Shown here piece after piece: positions 13,901-26,307 of a stretch of DNA of 64,000 nt; the first letter of the stretch is position 1, and every line of letters starts with the position of its first letter. Under the pieces are notes generated by a model. The model was not told where the DNA came from. It searched no databases and worked only from the letters and a program-made list of their open reading frames with translations. The stretch covers positions 4,813,738 to 4,877,737 of the forward strand of contig OY718808.1 of NCBI GenBank assembly GCA_963070105.1. Direction: 5' to 3'. The translations under genes were made by a program, and so were the position numbers. This stretch comes from Litomosoides sigmodontis. Its lineage: Eukaryota; Nematoda; Chromadorea; Rhabditida; Onchocercidae.

Positions 13901-15481
13901 CTCAGTCTGAAATTAACTTTCTTCATTTTTTTAAATTTCGCTTTGTTCGTATGGCAGTATATTTTCTTAGTAGAAAAGTGACAGCTACTTTTTTGTAAAT
14001 AAATAATTTTTGAAAACAGACTTCTATCTATGCCACTTGATGCATTACTTCATTAATGAGTTTAAGCAGTCACGTAAATGATAATTTAAATGAATATTTT
14101 AATATTCACTACGTTTGACGTGTGCTGCTTCACGACATGTTAAGCATACCAACAGTGCTTCTGTTTGGAATATTCAAAAACAAATTTCGTCCATCAATTG
14201 TCGAGTGATAAAGTAGCGGATACTTGGCACTATAGCGAATTAATGAAATTTTCAGATTAAAAAAACGGTTTGTTTGGATTTAGTGAAATGAATGGAATTG
14301 AATAAACGAACTAAAACGACAACGAAGCATGTACGTAATTATGTTATTTCAAACTTTTTTTATTATTAAAATTGGAGTGGAAATGATACGGTTTCACCGG
14401 ATAATATTTTGCTATAATTATGCACAACTTTCGAGCTATCAAGTTTCGCCATTTTATTTGAAGATAATCGTTCAATTTGAAAGTCAAAAATGCGTGTTAT
14501 TAGACAGTCGAGTTGTAACATATTTGAAGACTTCCGCTCAATCAAAAAAGGACTTTTAAAATGAAGAAAAATTTCTGTGTAACTTCGAACTGTTGATTTG
14601 ATCAATGGTCGACATTAAATGAGTTGGCTGTTGGAAAATGATTTTCCAGTCAACAATTGTTATATTTGGAAATATCGCTTGGGGTGTTAAAGGATGAAGC
14701 AACTCTCACATACTCAAAAATATATTCATACCTCTGCTTTTTTTTATTACCAATGCTTTTTCTCTCCTTTTCTCACTCCAAATTAAAATGAATGAAATTA
14801 TTTACATAATTCATTGAACAAAAATGATTGACGTTAAATAAGCTCGCTTTTCACTCAAATCCACTCGATATCTGAGATCCGAATTAAAATAATATTGGTA
14901 TATGCCACAGGTCCGAAAAATTCAACCCTTAAGCTATTATCATTCACTTAATAATTTACTTAATCAATAATAGCTTATCGTTTTCGTCCATTAAGTTTAG
15001 TAATTTCTAGCTTGCAAATTGGAAAGTTTTGATACAAACTGTGAAAAACTGATCTTAAGGGATGATATGTAAAATTATTGTCGATTTTTCTTTGGTTGAA
15101 CACTCATATCAAATATATTCTTTATTTTTTTATGGAACCGTAAATTTAAATTTTCTGCGTTTCTACGAATTGTTATTCATTTCAAAGAGTATGAAGTAAG
15201 GATGTTGATAGAATGATGATTTTTTTAAATATTCAATTCATATTGGTATTAATTTTTCTTCGAAATGTTTTGGATCGGTTGTTGGATAATATCGGAAGTC
15301 AAGATAATACGAATCTACAAAATCATTTTTTACTGGAATTGAAATATTTTCCGATTAATCTAAAAACAACATCCCTGAAATATATTACTCTTTCATGGAT
15401 TTATTAAATTTCAACAGTATGATAATTTCATTAATCTATTCCTTACTGTTGAAGCTTATTTCATGCTTGAAACTTATTAAT
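13901..15481. other. Convergent intergenic region, nothing recognised
   Basis: This holds the 3' flanks of the MIG-18-like gene (+) and the kinase gene (-). The sequence is strongly AT-rich. A plus-strand open frame at 15213-15407 begins with a hydrophobic stretch, but the rest has no recognisable features and it is not supported as a gene. Confidence 0.5.
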
Positions 15482-18053
15482 TCAACAATTACCATCGATG
15501 TCCTTCTTCTCTTCCGTTTTACTTTTCCTTTTTTTCCTCTTGTCTTCTTCATGATATGATAAAGCAGTCTGCAACTGCATCGATTCTCGAATGTCTTTTT
15601 CATCCTCCCAATCATATGCATCCACAAAATGAGTTCCCAATCGTCGAATACCCTTCATAAACTATAATTGACCATGTTAAAATGTGCATTTTTACTTAGT
15701 GTATTTGAATGACACGGCAGGAGTCGAAAAATAATAATCAATTAACTGCATCATATATAAATTTGTAGTTCGGTCGATCCTTGTATTGCAGTTTCATTAA
15801 GTGATCATAAACTGGTGCAAACTCAATCGGAGTTTTCTGAAAGTGAAATTATGTTGGAAGTGCTAAATTACCAACTGCTATTCACAGAAACAACAAAAAA
15901 GAAAACTAAATTCACCGTTTTCGTCTTTGAATTAACCATTTCTTCTGTCAGTTTTATTTTTAACGCAAGTGCTACAAGAAGCATCAATGACAGTAGAGTA
16001 AAGTGGAGAGCATTACTTCAAAAAGTTTATCTGTTGTAATTTTTTCCTTCATTTGCAGTAATACCTTCTCGTCCTTAATCGTATTCCACGGTAAACCAGA
16101 ACACAATTCAATAAGCATGTAAAGCAAAGACAACAGATCATCATTTCTTCCCTGACAAAACCGAACGAGGTATTGTCGATGATACGTAACTTGTTAATTC
16201 AATTCATGAGTGTAAATTTAGTATTAAGAGAACGAGCTTACTAAGAAATGATGAGAAATGATATGAGAAGTTGAAGAAATTGTAGTTGGACTTAGTGACA
16301 CGTCTAACCTGTTCCATACGTCGATGAACATTTGGAGAGCAGTAACGTAGTGTACCTCGCAGCAAAACACGTTTCCTAGGTTTTCGTAGCGTGATTTTCT
16401 GTGTATTAGAATCCTCCAAGATAAATGATCTTACCATACCTGTTAATTGGTCAATTTCATAATTTCGACTTGATTATTTTGTGAATTTGAAGTTATAAAC
16501 CGTTCTAGTTAAATAAATAAAACACACAATACCATTACCATAATCAATCATAAAAATGGTCCTACAGTCTCGTCCATTTATACCAATTACCATGTTACCC
16601 GGCTTGACATCTCGATGTACGAAACCAATTTCATGAAGCTATAAATAGCAAATACAGTGAGTGCTACGATGATCGTCATTTGACCGGAAATTTCTCACCA
16701 AGACAATACCATTTTAATAGCAAACAAGCATTGTACTGCGATGCGCAAAGTTGTCTCAAATGAGAAATGGTCGTCATCGCGTTTTATAGCATTCATACCT
16801 TTCATCTTCCTCAGAAACATCAGATCAGGACCGCACAATGTCATCACAATAAAACTGTAAAAGAAACAAACGAACAAATGCACGGAATAATTTCCGCATA
16901 ATACACCGCCACTGCCACCCCCGTGAAGAGGTTTCGCAGATTACAAAACCTTAATTCTTCGTTCCTCATCATACACTGTCTTGTGACACGAACTTTTACA
17001 CTTGCATTTGAATTAACAGCAATGCAATTGATGTGCTTGAGATTTTGCATATTTTATTTGCTGCACTCTCACTACCAAACACATCAGCGCACTTGTCAAA
17101 GGTTGGAGTGCGTAAAAATGTTGAAATAAACTTTGATGTAATTTATCAAACTCAAGATCTCGTTGAATTCTAGCAAATACAATTTCTCTAACATTAGTCC
17201 TCCACCACCACGATACAATACAAGAGACTGCTATGTCTACTGAAATTTTAACAACGATGGTTATTTTGTTAATCGGTTGTTCGTTATTTTAAAATTTAAA
17301 AATCTGAAGATTAGTTGAACCACACATATGTAAATAATTGCGGCTGAACTAATCAAAAATAAATCTCCTTCTTGTAGGTAAACAGTAAGATTATATATCA
17401 TCTGTTTTGCGCTTTCACTTCTTCCCAGAACATCTCTATAATTCTACAGTTTCTTCCGAAGATCATTTAAATATGAACTGCAAAACATTAACCTTCTGTT
17501 CTTGTGATAAAAATATTTGAAAGTAACCTGTATTTGGATCTCTTTCCAGAGTGTAGCAAACGGATGGTATTTTTTGACGCACTACTCAATTTCCTTAGAA
17601 CATAAGCTTCTAATTTCAATACACCCCCATCTGGTAAGGCTGTCGATTCGACCTTAACGTTCCAGATTGATTAAATAAAAATATGTGCTCATATCATCTC
17701 TACCCATGATGCTTTGGCATTTCAATTTCGAAAACTCTCTTATTTTATTTCATTCCTCAAAAACTTTCCGATTTCTCTGAAATTCCTGAATTGTGTTAGA
17801 AAAAATAAAGTACTTTTAGAGCTGCAGTAAAATTTTTCCATTTAACATGAGCAACTTCATAAACTGCACCACAACCACCTGCTCCAATTTTCTCCACTAT
17901 CTTCCATCGCCCTTGGATAATCTAATTCATACGAAACAGATGAAATTTAGTACAGAGAGCACAGACTAACTTCTATCACAATTATACCATTAATAGATTC
18001 CTCATTACGTCACTAATATCCAGTGCTAACATTCGTTCTTCACTAAATTGCAT
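15482..18053 (-). CDS. Tau-tubulin/casein kinase 1-like Ser/Thr protein kinase (worm TTBK-like)
   Basis: Nine minus-strand exons give 359 aa: 17988-18053, 17814-17921, 17528-17652, 16710-16854, 16539-16638, 16309-16439, 16017-16151, 15747-15836, 15482-15661. All junctions keep frame and use GT-AG. Domains in order: glycine loop IGAGGCGAVY (34-43), catalytic Lys in AALK (58), IVMTLCGPDL, catalytic loop HRDVKPGN (156-163), metal-binding DYG in place of DFG (180-182), activation segment RGTLRYCSPNVH, then NDDLLSLLYMLIEL and LPW, which are hallmarks of the CK1/TTBK branch. The C-terminal tail is very basic (KRKKRKSKTEEKK), possibly a nuclear or microtubule-binding tail. Length is that of a bare kinase domain plus short ends. 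All catalytic residues are present, so it should be active. The large TTBK-like family of worms is often germline or sperm expressed; that is family knowledge, not seen here. An upstream 5' exon cannot be excluded. Confidence 0.9.
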
Positions 18054-19169
18054 CACATCATTCTCACTTTCAGCTGACCGACTGCACGTATGAAAATGAT
18101 AGATTAACACTTGAAAATACATCGCTTATAATGTTCCCCAGCAACGAAAACCACTGCAGAAATTCTATCTTCTAAAAATTAAATGCTAAGCCCATCTTCC
18201 AACAACTTCGAACTCAAAGCCGTCCCAGCCCTGACGAACCTTTCCCGCCTTAAAGTCGGGTATTTCATCTTCATCACCCATTAAATCACAGAAGCAATTC
18301 GCCCTAGTGCAATTAAACAAATAGCAATGAAATCACTACTCCCACTCCACTTATATACTGAAGCGCAATTTGCATGCATTTTAAAATCCTCGCGACACTT
18401 TCAACCAGGGGAAACGCGGATCTAGTCATTTCCATTATATTTGACATTCCACATGGTATAACAAAGTTTGTCTTTCAAATAAAAGTTTATTTTTAAAAAA
18501 ACACAGTTTGGTTAGGAAAATAAAGATAGAAGATGCATCAGTTCCATACCTCAAAATTTTTAAACGAAGTTCAACAAACCAACATTCAACAATATATTCT
18601 TTCTAATGAAACAAAATCCGATTGTTGAAATGTCTTCCCCACAACTCTGATAACACTTACAGATGCAAAACATACTAAATATGCGAAAATGACAGTATGT
18701 AAGAATCTCGAACATGCAAAGATGACAGTGTGTAACTGCTGTTACTGTAGCGCCATCAGGATACCACTATATTTGTTACTAGAATCAAGACTGTCACATC
18801 AAAGAGAATGAATAATAGATGGAGAGTATACACTTCATTACAGGTCCTAGAACCAGTACATTCCGAACGTGTCAACTGCTGAAGTAAGTCTCAGCAGTGC
18901 AGTCACTCTTATGAGAAATGAGATCGTAGTTCAAAAATCCTGCAATTGTGTTCTAGACCCTGAAAGCCTACGTGCCAAAATCTCTATAACTGCACTGTGT
19001 TGCTGAAGATTCACAATAGAATTTCATGACATAAATCTCCGTAAAAGTAATTTAATTGGGGTTTTCAAGTATGACTGCATATTCAGGTAAAGAAACTGAA
19101 AAAATTTAGTAGAGGTTAAGACATTAATTCAACACTAATTTTAAACTCAGCAAAAATGCAAGAAAATGT
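18054..19169. other. Intergenic region between two minus-strand genes
   Basis: No coding signal was found. It should contain the 3' UTR of the SR-factor gene (right side) and the promoter of the kinase gene (left side). An imperfect 22-bp direct repeat, atgcRaaRatgacagtRtgtaa, occurs at 18681-18702 and 18714-18735. Confidence 0.5.
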
Positions 19170-22109
19170 TCAGTTGTAATCATTACTATTCGGCGCTGGA
19201 CTTGCATCTTTCATAGGCTCATCACTGGTCTCAGCAGCAGTGGCACTATGTTCAGTACCACCGCCATTTTCGGTAACCGCTCCATCCTGGGATCCATTTC
19301 TTAGCGAATGAGAACGAGAACGAGAATGAGAACGAGAGCGAGAGCGAGAACGAGAACGAGCACTTTCAGAGCGGCTTCTTGATTTTGAACCATCCCCATC
19401 TTTTTTCGGCGTAGGTGAACGTGACTTCGAGCCGGTACGTGAACGTGACGATCGACTGCGCGAGCTACGCGAACGTGAATTAGACCGACGATGAGAACGG
19501 GAACGACTGTAAATGACCGATTAATTATGTATTGGGTACAAATAATGTGATTTAATGAAAAAACCCCAAAATTTAGTACTCATCAAGCATGCGCAACTTT
19601 TATTATTATGCTTCTACCTTCGACTGTCTCGTCTCTCCGAATCGTCAATCAGTTTCAATTTGCGGCCGTTCACCTCCTTTCCCTGAAGCTTGTCAAGTGC
19701 TCTCTCGAGATCTTCCCGTGTTAAGAAGCATACAATCCTGAAAAATACAGTGTTCAGTAATAGATGCACTAAAGGGCTACAATATGCCAAATATATTCAA
19801 AAAGAAGAATACACTACAGCAGAAGATCTCACCCCTCATTTGGATGTTGTTTATGAGCATCTGCAAAAGTTACTTCACCAGCTGTTCGCATAATATCTTT
19901 GAGATCCTGCAAAACAATTTCATTATCCAACGGAATCACCGCCACTGAAGTACAACAGAAAACGGACCATATACCTTCTGCTTTTAATAAGCATAGTAAA
20001 GCATCAACCATCAAGCCCCTAGATCACTACATTCCCTTTACTCATCGGGTGCCAAAACTGTCTTATAAATAACAATCTTCTTTTCATATTATTTTTCTTG
20101 CACACCATCCCATATCTTCTCGTCGTATTCGATCTTTCTAACCTCATATTTTGCATGCCAACCGCACTGCAAGAAAAAGCTGAAAGTGAAGAGAGGTTTT
20201 CCCGTTCTGCAGGAACATTCAACCACGATAAGTTCGTATGCGCTCGTCATAAAGAGAAAGAACTACCATCCAGTAAGTTTATTTTGATACACATATCAAA
20301 CACCTTTTGTTTCAGCGATACGAAAGATCGAATTTATTTTTAGAGAACTGACCAGATCATGTTCTGATGTGGCCCTCACGAATGCGGCAGTACACCACCA
20401 CTAGCCTCAACTTGCGACATCAGAACGAAACGAAACAGGCACCGAAACACGAGCCCAGGCCCGAACGCACCAATAACAAGACGCCTACGCACCAACGATA
20501 AACCATTTTGAGCTGCACCAGCTCGCGACTACCTCCTGGCCAATTTGGTGCCTTCACTTCGGCCTTATCTTCATGAACAGGATTAGGTGGCAATCGAACG
20601 CGCTTTATAAGGCTATCCAAACAATGCGCGTTCGATGCAACAGTAAAAAAGCTAAAAAACTAAATATTTTCCGGTTTCTACTGGTCCTGATATTAGTAGC
20701 GCCTCAAACGTGGGAGTTGAAATTTGGCCATTTTCTGTGCTCATCCATACGACAATTACATGGGTCTCGTCGAGAGTGCGTAATGTGCCTCCTTCCCTTT
20801 ACATGTATACCACCCTCAAATAACGACGTATGCATCACGTGATCGCACACAACGTTCCAACATCACGTTATCTCACCTGCCACGAACAACGAGATGAAAG
20901 ATTTTCAACAATCAATCGATAGCGCGTCTGTTGAGGTGGACCATATCTGAAAAAACATCGACAGTTCAATAGAACATATGACAAAAGCACAAAGCTAGAT
21001 AAGCAGAGCTGGAAACATGATATGCCCACTAGCCTTGATTCTCGTCTCGGCGGAGGAAATCGATCAAAGCCACCAAATCCCATACGACTTCGAGGTCCAC
21101 GACGTGAAAACTCCAAGATCACACGTTCGCCGCATAACTCTTTTCCATTTAACTCGTACACTGCGTCGTCTGCATCCCGCGGATCATCGAATTCCTATAA
21201 CAGTTGCTTTTCAAAGACCCAGTAGTACAAAAACAATGCTTAAACTGTAACGAAATTCCTCCCGATTAATTTTAGTGCATTACCGAATGCCACAGTTTTT
21301 CGACTCCGTTACGTTGCATACATCTGCTTAAAACTAATTTGAAAATTTTCTTCCTATCCAATTTAACAGCACTGTAGCACCACATATTTCCGAGGACCTT
21401 CACTGAGAGCTCATGAAACAGTTTTATAGCAACATTGTCGTTCATCTTTTTAAGGGTTTGGGAATTGCAAAACATATGCCTAGCACTATTTATTTAAAGC
21501 ACAGGTAGAAATCACATGTTATAACCGATTACAAGTGAGTCCACGTCCATTCAATGTGGGACTACAAGAGCAGTAAAAAATAATGACGATATTAACATGC
21601 TAATCATGAACCTTAAAAGAGACAGTAGATTGATTATTGTCATCATCATGTGAAGAGGTTACTAAAACAGATGCATTTTACCTATCGGCTTTTATCTAAT
21701 AGAAGCTAAACTCTCCAATAGAGTATACCCCTACATATGCATACGCAGATATATCATTGTAATTTGTAATGTTTAATAATTTCACAAAACTACTCAATGA
21801 ATCCATTTAAACTACGTTATATCTGCACTAGGACTCAACTTTCTTACATCTGCAGAAGAGGTACACTAAAAATGATACAAAGAAAAGAAATGCTTCCCTG
21901 AAGTTATTATCAAGTGTTACTCGTTTCCATGACTAAATGAACTAACAAGGACAATTGCATATAAAAAATTCATACGAATTACTTACCACAAAACCGAAAC
22001 CATTCTTCAGAACAATATCACGTATGCGTCCGTAACCACGAAAGAAATGCTCGATGTCACGTTCGGACGCTCTGTACGAGAGCCGTCCCACGTAAACACG
22101 CGCGCTCAT
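19170..22109 (-). CDS. rsp-1: SR splicing factor with two RRMs and an RS tail (SRSF4/5/6 type)
   Basis: Six minus-strand exons give 294 aa: 21987-22109, 21034-21194, 20877-20946, 19833-19906, 19618-19737, 19170-19506. RRM1 (about 4-74) has RVYVGRL as RNP2 and NGFGFVEF as RNP1, then [20 protein letters not shown], nearly identical to SRSF4/5/6. RRM2 carries the diagnostic SWQDLKD heptapeptide, split by the intron between 19906 and 20877. The tail is a long Arg-Ser run ending in an acidic stretch. The product is a nuclear pre-mRNA splicing factor. The second intron is unusual: only a GC donor (AAG|GCTAGT) keeps frame between exons 2 and 3. The 930-bp third intron holds a GC-richer island that could be a poison exon. 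The start could also be 22118 or 22136 in the same frame; 22109 best fits the family. The worm symbol is a close-homologue call; C. elegans also has the paralogue rsp-2. Confidence 0.9.
20533..20612 (-). other. Candidate poison exon in intron 3 of the SR gene
   Basis: On the minus strand an acceptor-like GGATAG precedes an 80-nt segment that ends at a donor-like GAG|GTAGTC. Spliced after SWQ in phase 0 it would add nine codons and then a TAA, and its length also shifts frame. The surrounding region 20380-20640 is clearly richer in GC than the rest of the intron. SR genes commonly limit their own expression through such stop-containing exons. The acceptor has a poor polypyrimidine tract, so this stays a hypothesis. 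Confidence 0.3.
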
Positions 22110-22136
22110 ATTACTCATCTCGACGACTATACTCAA

Positions 22137-22752
22137 AGAGACGTATCCTGCAACAACACACCTTACGATAAAAACCTATCCGCAACGCAACCGCGCACGC
22201 TCTTCAGGCCATTTCAAATTACGGTAGTGTGGCCACACTGGCTTTGACAGACAGAACGAGAAGCACTGCAAAATACTTCGCGATTCGTAGAGAGAAAAAG
22301 ATAAAAGGGAATGTAAAAAAAGTAAAGAGCAGTCAAAAGAGTGTTAGTGGAAGAGGCGTAAGTGTGGGCTTCTTCGAAAAGACGTCGAAGAGTGTTTGTT
22401 TTAGACAAAAAACAAATGCAGAATAGCACGCAATAGATACGAAAGTAGAGAAGTACGACAACACGCTAACTGTGCTTGGCACTCTTCCAATTCGGAGTTT
22501 GGATAGCTAAAAGTTCAGGTGATGGACCGGGAACAGAGGGCAGTATGACGTGCGAGGAATGCAGGAGTCAGGCGGCTCTCTGGGATACCACCAGCAGAAT
22601 CATGGACTCAGTATCTCACCCTTCGTTTTGCAAGTTACCGCTCAGCTGATGCAATCAATAGGAGCCTTCGTTGACAGTTTTAGGCTGTGCTGGAAGGGTT
22701 TGGGACCATTATGCTACTACAACCGCTTTCAATATGTCGTCGTGTTCAGGGT
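22137..22752. promoter_or_regulatory. Shared upstream region of the divergent SR factor and OSGEPL1 genes
   Basis: About 0.6 kb separates the start of the minus-strand SR gene from the plus-strand OSGEPL1 gene. Both promoters must lie here or in unseen 5' exons. I recognise no specific core element. Several open frames cross the region in different frames and none is supported. Confidence 0.5.
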
Positions 22753-25262
22753 ATGAGGAGGGCTCTGGTTGGAGGCCTATGCAAAGTGGTTTCACTGCGT
22801 CGCAACATTTCAAATTTACATCGCAAGCATCACAAAAGCGTTATCACTGTCATGGGCATTGAAACCAGGTGATTTTTTAAAAATTAGTCGCAGATTCCAG
22901 AAATTAAGCTGATTCTAAAATCTGACCGTGAAGGGTTAGTGATGAAGAAAACGCAGCGAAGTGTTAGTCCTTCATCAATGCATGCACACCTTCTACTATG
23001 TTGTATGAATTCGGCTGGGTAATTGCGGTTTTGAGTGTGAATGTTATGCAGTCAGTCACTTCTTTTTTCCCATGACCAAGTTCCAATGAAAGGAAATATG
23101 AATTGAGAGAACTGGGCGGGGGGAGGGGAAAGTGGGAGATCATCGGAATACTTAATGATAATAGAGGTACAGATTTAAGTTTCCATGAGATTGATGGTAC
23201 TCTGTGTGATAATGAATTTGAAGTCAGTTGTGATGATACGGCAGTGTGCATTCTGAACAGTAACAAAAAGATTCTCAGCTCCCGTCGTTATGCGAATCGT
23301 GAAATACAGAAAAGACTTGGAGGCATCTGTCCGGCAACTGTGGCTGACCAGGTTCCGTATTTTGGTCGACATATTTTGTGTTTTTTGATCTCTTTGAAAA
23401 GACTGAACGAACTAATTCTTGTAAATTAAAAAGGCTTCCGTTCAATTCCCAAAAGCATGTCCAAATTAACTATTGTGTTAGTTTTTATTTTCAACGTGGA
23501 TGGGAGATGTTTATAGCATCGTTCATACATCGATCTGTTTGTTGATGAGTGTTTAAATGAAAGTCGTCTACGACTTTGTAATTTGGATGGCATAGCAGTG
23601 ACAACGGGCCCTGGTTTAGTCATTTCTCTTCGAGTTGGTGCTGAAAAAGCTGTTGCGTTAGCAAGGTATATTGTAGATTTTTATTGAGTTTAAAGAAGAC
23701 AATATCAAACTTGTAGACACATATCTATTTTTTCAACCAGTGGCTTGTTTTGATTCGTTTTCAAAAATTTACTGTGATTTTACTACTGTTAGGAAAGGCT
23801 GCATACCACTTATACCAGTACATCACATGCAAGCTCATGCAACAATTGCTACTCTGATCAAACCAATATCTTATCCGTATGTGTCAGTCCTCATTTCTGG
23901 TGGACATTCAATAATAGCTGTAACTAATGGACCGGATAACTTTGAAGTTCTACTGACCAGTACATCTGGTAGCCCTGGCGAATGCATGGACAAAATTAGT
24001 CGAGTGCTTAATTTTGAGGACCCGGAGCTTCATGCTTTACATCCGGGAGCTGCTGTGGAAGTGCTGGCATCAAGGTGTGTGTAGATGCTGTTTATTGTAT
24101 ACTCTATTATACGAAAAATTTCTGCGAATTAAGTAGCTCGCTCCCGTCTGAAAGGTTATGTTCAGATCATCTGTGGATGGTTGCAAGCGCTATTCAATCG
24201 ATGTAGAGAGATTTTCGAAAATGGATTTACATTTTAATTTCTCATGGATCAAGTCTACATATTTAAATATGATTTCAAAGCGGCCCACTCTTAATGTTCC
24301 TGATTTTTGTGCAAGTGTTCAGGTATTGACACTCATAGATTTTACAATCCTGTAGCTTTTTTTGCCAGTTATTATAAGATATAACTGCACGGAATTATTT
24401 GCTAATTGGCAAGCTTTGATTTCAAAAAATGATTTCAGCATTCTATCGCACAGTACTTGGTCAAGAAACTAGATTGTTGTTTGCAATATTTAAACTCTTC
24501 AGACAAGGTTTCACTTCATTCAAACTACTATTCTTATTATGTGAGAAGTGATGATTTTTACAGCATGTTAGAAGTGGTCATAAAGTGGAATTTTTGCGTT
24601 CAGTACAGCTTAACTTAATCCAACTTCTTATATATCTATAACCTTGCTTTATTTTACATTTTTCCAAATTAATTCGATTATTTCACGAATGCAGATTCCA
24701 CCTCGTAATCGGCTGGTTTTCATTTCTGGTGGTGTTGCTTCGAACAAGTATATATTAGCCAAACTTGATGATGTTTGTGAATCTCTTGGTTATAGCTCCT
24801 GCTCTCCTTCAAAATTCTATTGCTGTGACAACGCAGAAATGATAGCGTGGAATGGCATACAGTTGCTAGAAAAAGGGCAAGTTATTTGTCGTTTGTGATG
24901 TACGTATAATTTAAAACATCAAAAAATTTACCATCACATACTTGGCGCAACCTTTGAATTGATTCTAACTTTGAGTTTGTCGAGTGGAAATTATTGTCAA
25001 ATGCTGCACTTGTCAGTATTTCACTTTAGTTATATGAGAGATGAATCCATTAATTATTTCTTAGTTTGTATCTTGCTGTTTGTTTCCTGACAAATACATC
25101 ACTTGTTGGTTTCTGGCCACTTCTAGAACTTTTTTCAGGGCACCTTCCATTATATCCCCTGAAAAAATGCCAACAAATATTTTTGTTTCATCGCGTTCTC
25201 CTATTGGCGTTGATATTTCTCCATATCTTCGGGAATATCTGGGCATGCCTTGTGAAACATGA
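22753..25262 (+). CDS. OSGEPL1: Mitochondrial tRNA N6-threonylcarbamoyladenosine transferase (OSGEPL1/Qri7, Kae1/TsaD family)
   Basis: Eight exons give 400 aa: 22753-22868, 23228-23351, 23517-23665, 23793-24074, 24166-24322, 24439-24507, 24695-24876, 25139-25262. The product transfers threonylcarbamoyl to A37 of ANN-decoding tRNAs. Seen: a basic, Arg-rich N-terminus (MRRALVGGL..) typical of mitochondrial import, MGIETSCDDT, TTGPGL, the metal ligands in HHMQAH (H141, H145), SGGHS, FISGGVASN and CDNAEMIAWNG with D344. The length matches vertebrate OSGEPL1 (about 414). The last intron fits only as GC-AG (GG|GCAAGT at 24877); the final exon then supplies the family ending SPIGVDIS. If that intron is retained, translation stops at 24898 after a short unrelated tail (366 aa). 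Its neighbours are a divergent SR-factor gene and the convergent unc-76. Confidence 0.92.
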
Positions 25263-26307
25263 ATGGAAGCAGAAAGGCGCAATACTTCACTTAAACCATA
25301 AACTATAATGCAATTACGCTTTATGGAACATAGGGACAACGAAATGTTATATTTGCGATTAGAACATTCTGTTAGCTGTTCAAGATTCAGCGATACTTAC
25401 TGCCACAAGATGACTGAAAACAAATTGTGAACTTTGCCATTAACTAAACTAGGAAATTGTGTTTCAAGTTGTTTATCGTAGAGAATAACTCTTTCACTAC
25501 GAAAAGTTGACAACATGCTTAGATTGTATCCCTATACGCATAATGTTTTCAGTAACCAAGATGGAAAATGTATTTCAACAATGAAGTTTAACTAAGTGTT
25601 TTTCATTGAAGATTCCTGAAATTAAACTCAGTGTTTGTGAAGGTATAAGGCACTAAATTCCATTCAAATTATATTTTTGGTAATCGAAATGAGATCGACA
25701 ACACAAATAGCAAAATAATTCAAAAATCTTACACAAGATGCATTGAGAAGAACGTAAAGCAGTACTTATGGCAAATAATGATAATTTTAATGTCCTGTTG
25801 GAAAGCGGAGATACGATGATTGCGCGCAATTCGCACACTGATGAAAATTTAAACAAAACTAAAAAAACAATGATAGAGCTTTTCTGCTCTTTTGCATTGC
25901 AAGCTTAGGAAATAGGATGAGTAGATTCATAAGTGAAGTACAAATTGGAGAGATTGAAACAATGAAACGTTGCCCAAAGCTCTCTGATAATTCAAAATTG
26001 TTGTAATTAATAAAATGAGTGATGTTCTCTTTTTCCCTCTACTCTTTCGATTCGAAATTTCAAGGTCTCAAGAAGTTTAATAAGCATCATTCAAAGAATT
26101 TAAAAAATTTAAGAAAAAAAGAATTTAAAAGAAACGAAGTTGCGTAAATTATTGAACACATAAAAGTAAGAAAATGAATATTAGACACATTGTTCTGGTA
26201 TAAAGGTGTTTACAAAAATATAAAAAGCAGCAGTAGCATGAGCTCTAGCCGTATTTTAATGTACAGCAGCACTGATTTTGGTGGGGTCATTTGGTTTGAA
26301 CTCACAT
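25263..26307. other. Convergent intergenic region between OSGEPL1 and unc-76
   Basis: About 1 kb of AT-rich sequence holds the 3' ends of both genes. I see no coding potential, repeat array or RNA gene in it. Confidence 0.5.

Noticed and set aside
13901..15481. Open frames 14329-14559 (+), 14366-14605 (-) and 15213-15407 (+)
   Set aside because: Low-complexity hydrophobic translation typical of AT-rich DNA; no splice context.
19829..21250. Several plus-strand open frames opposite the SR-factor exons
   Set aside because: They are antisense shadows of well-supported RRM exons and introns.
22550..22872. Longer N-terminal extensions of OSGEPL1 in overlapping frames
   Set aside because: The Met at 22753 starts a typical mitochondrial presequence; upstream frames read as noise.
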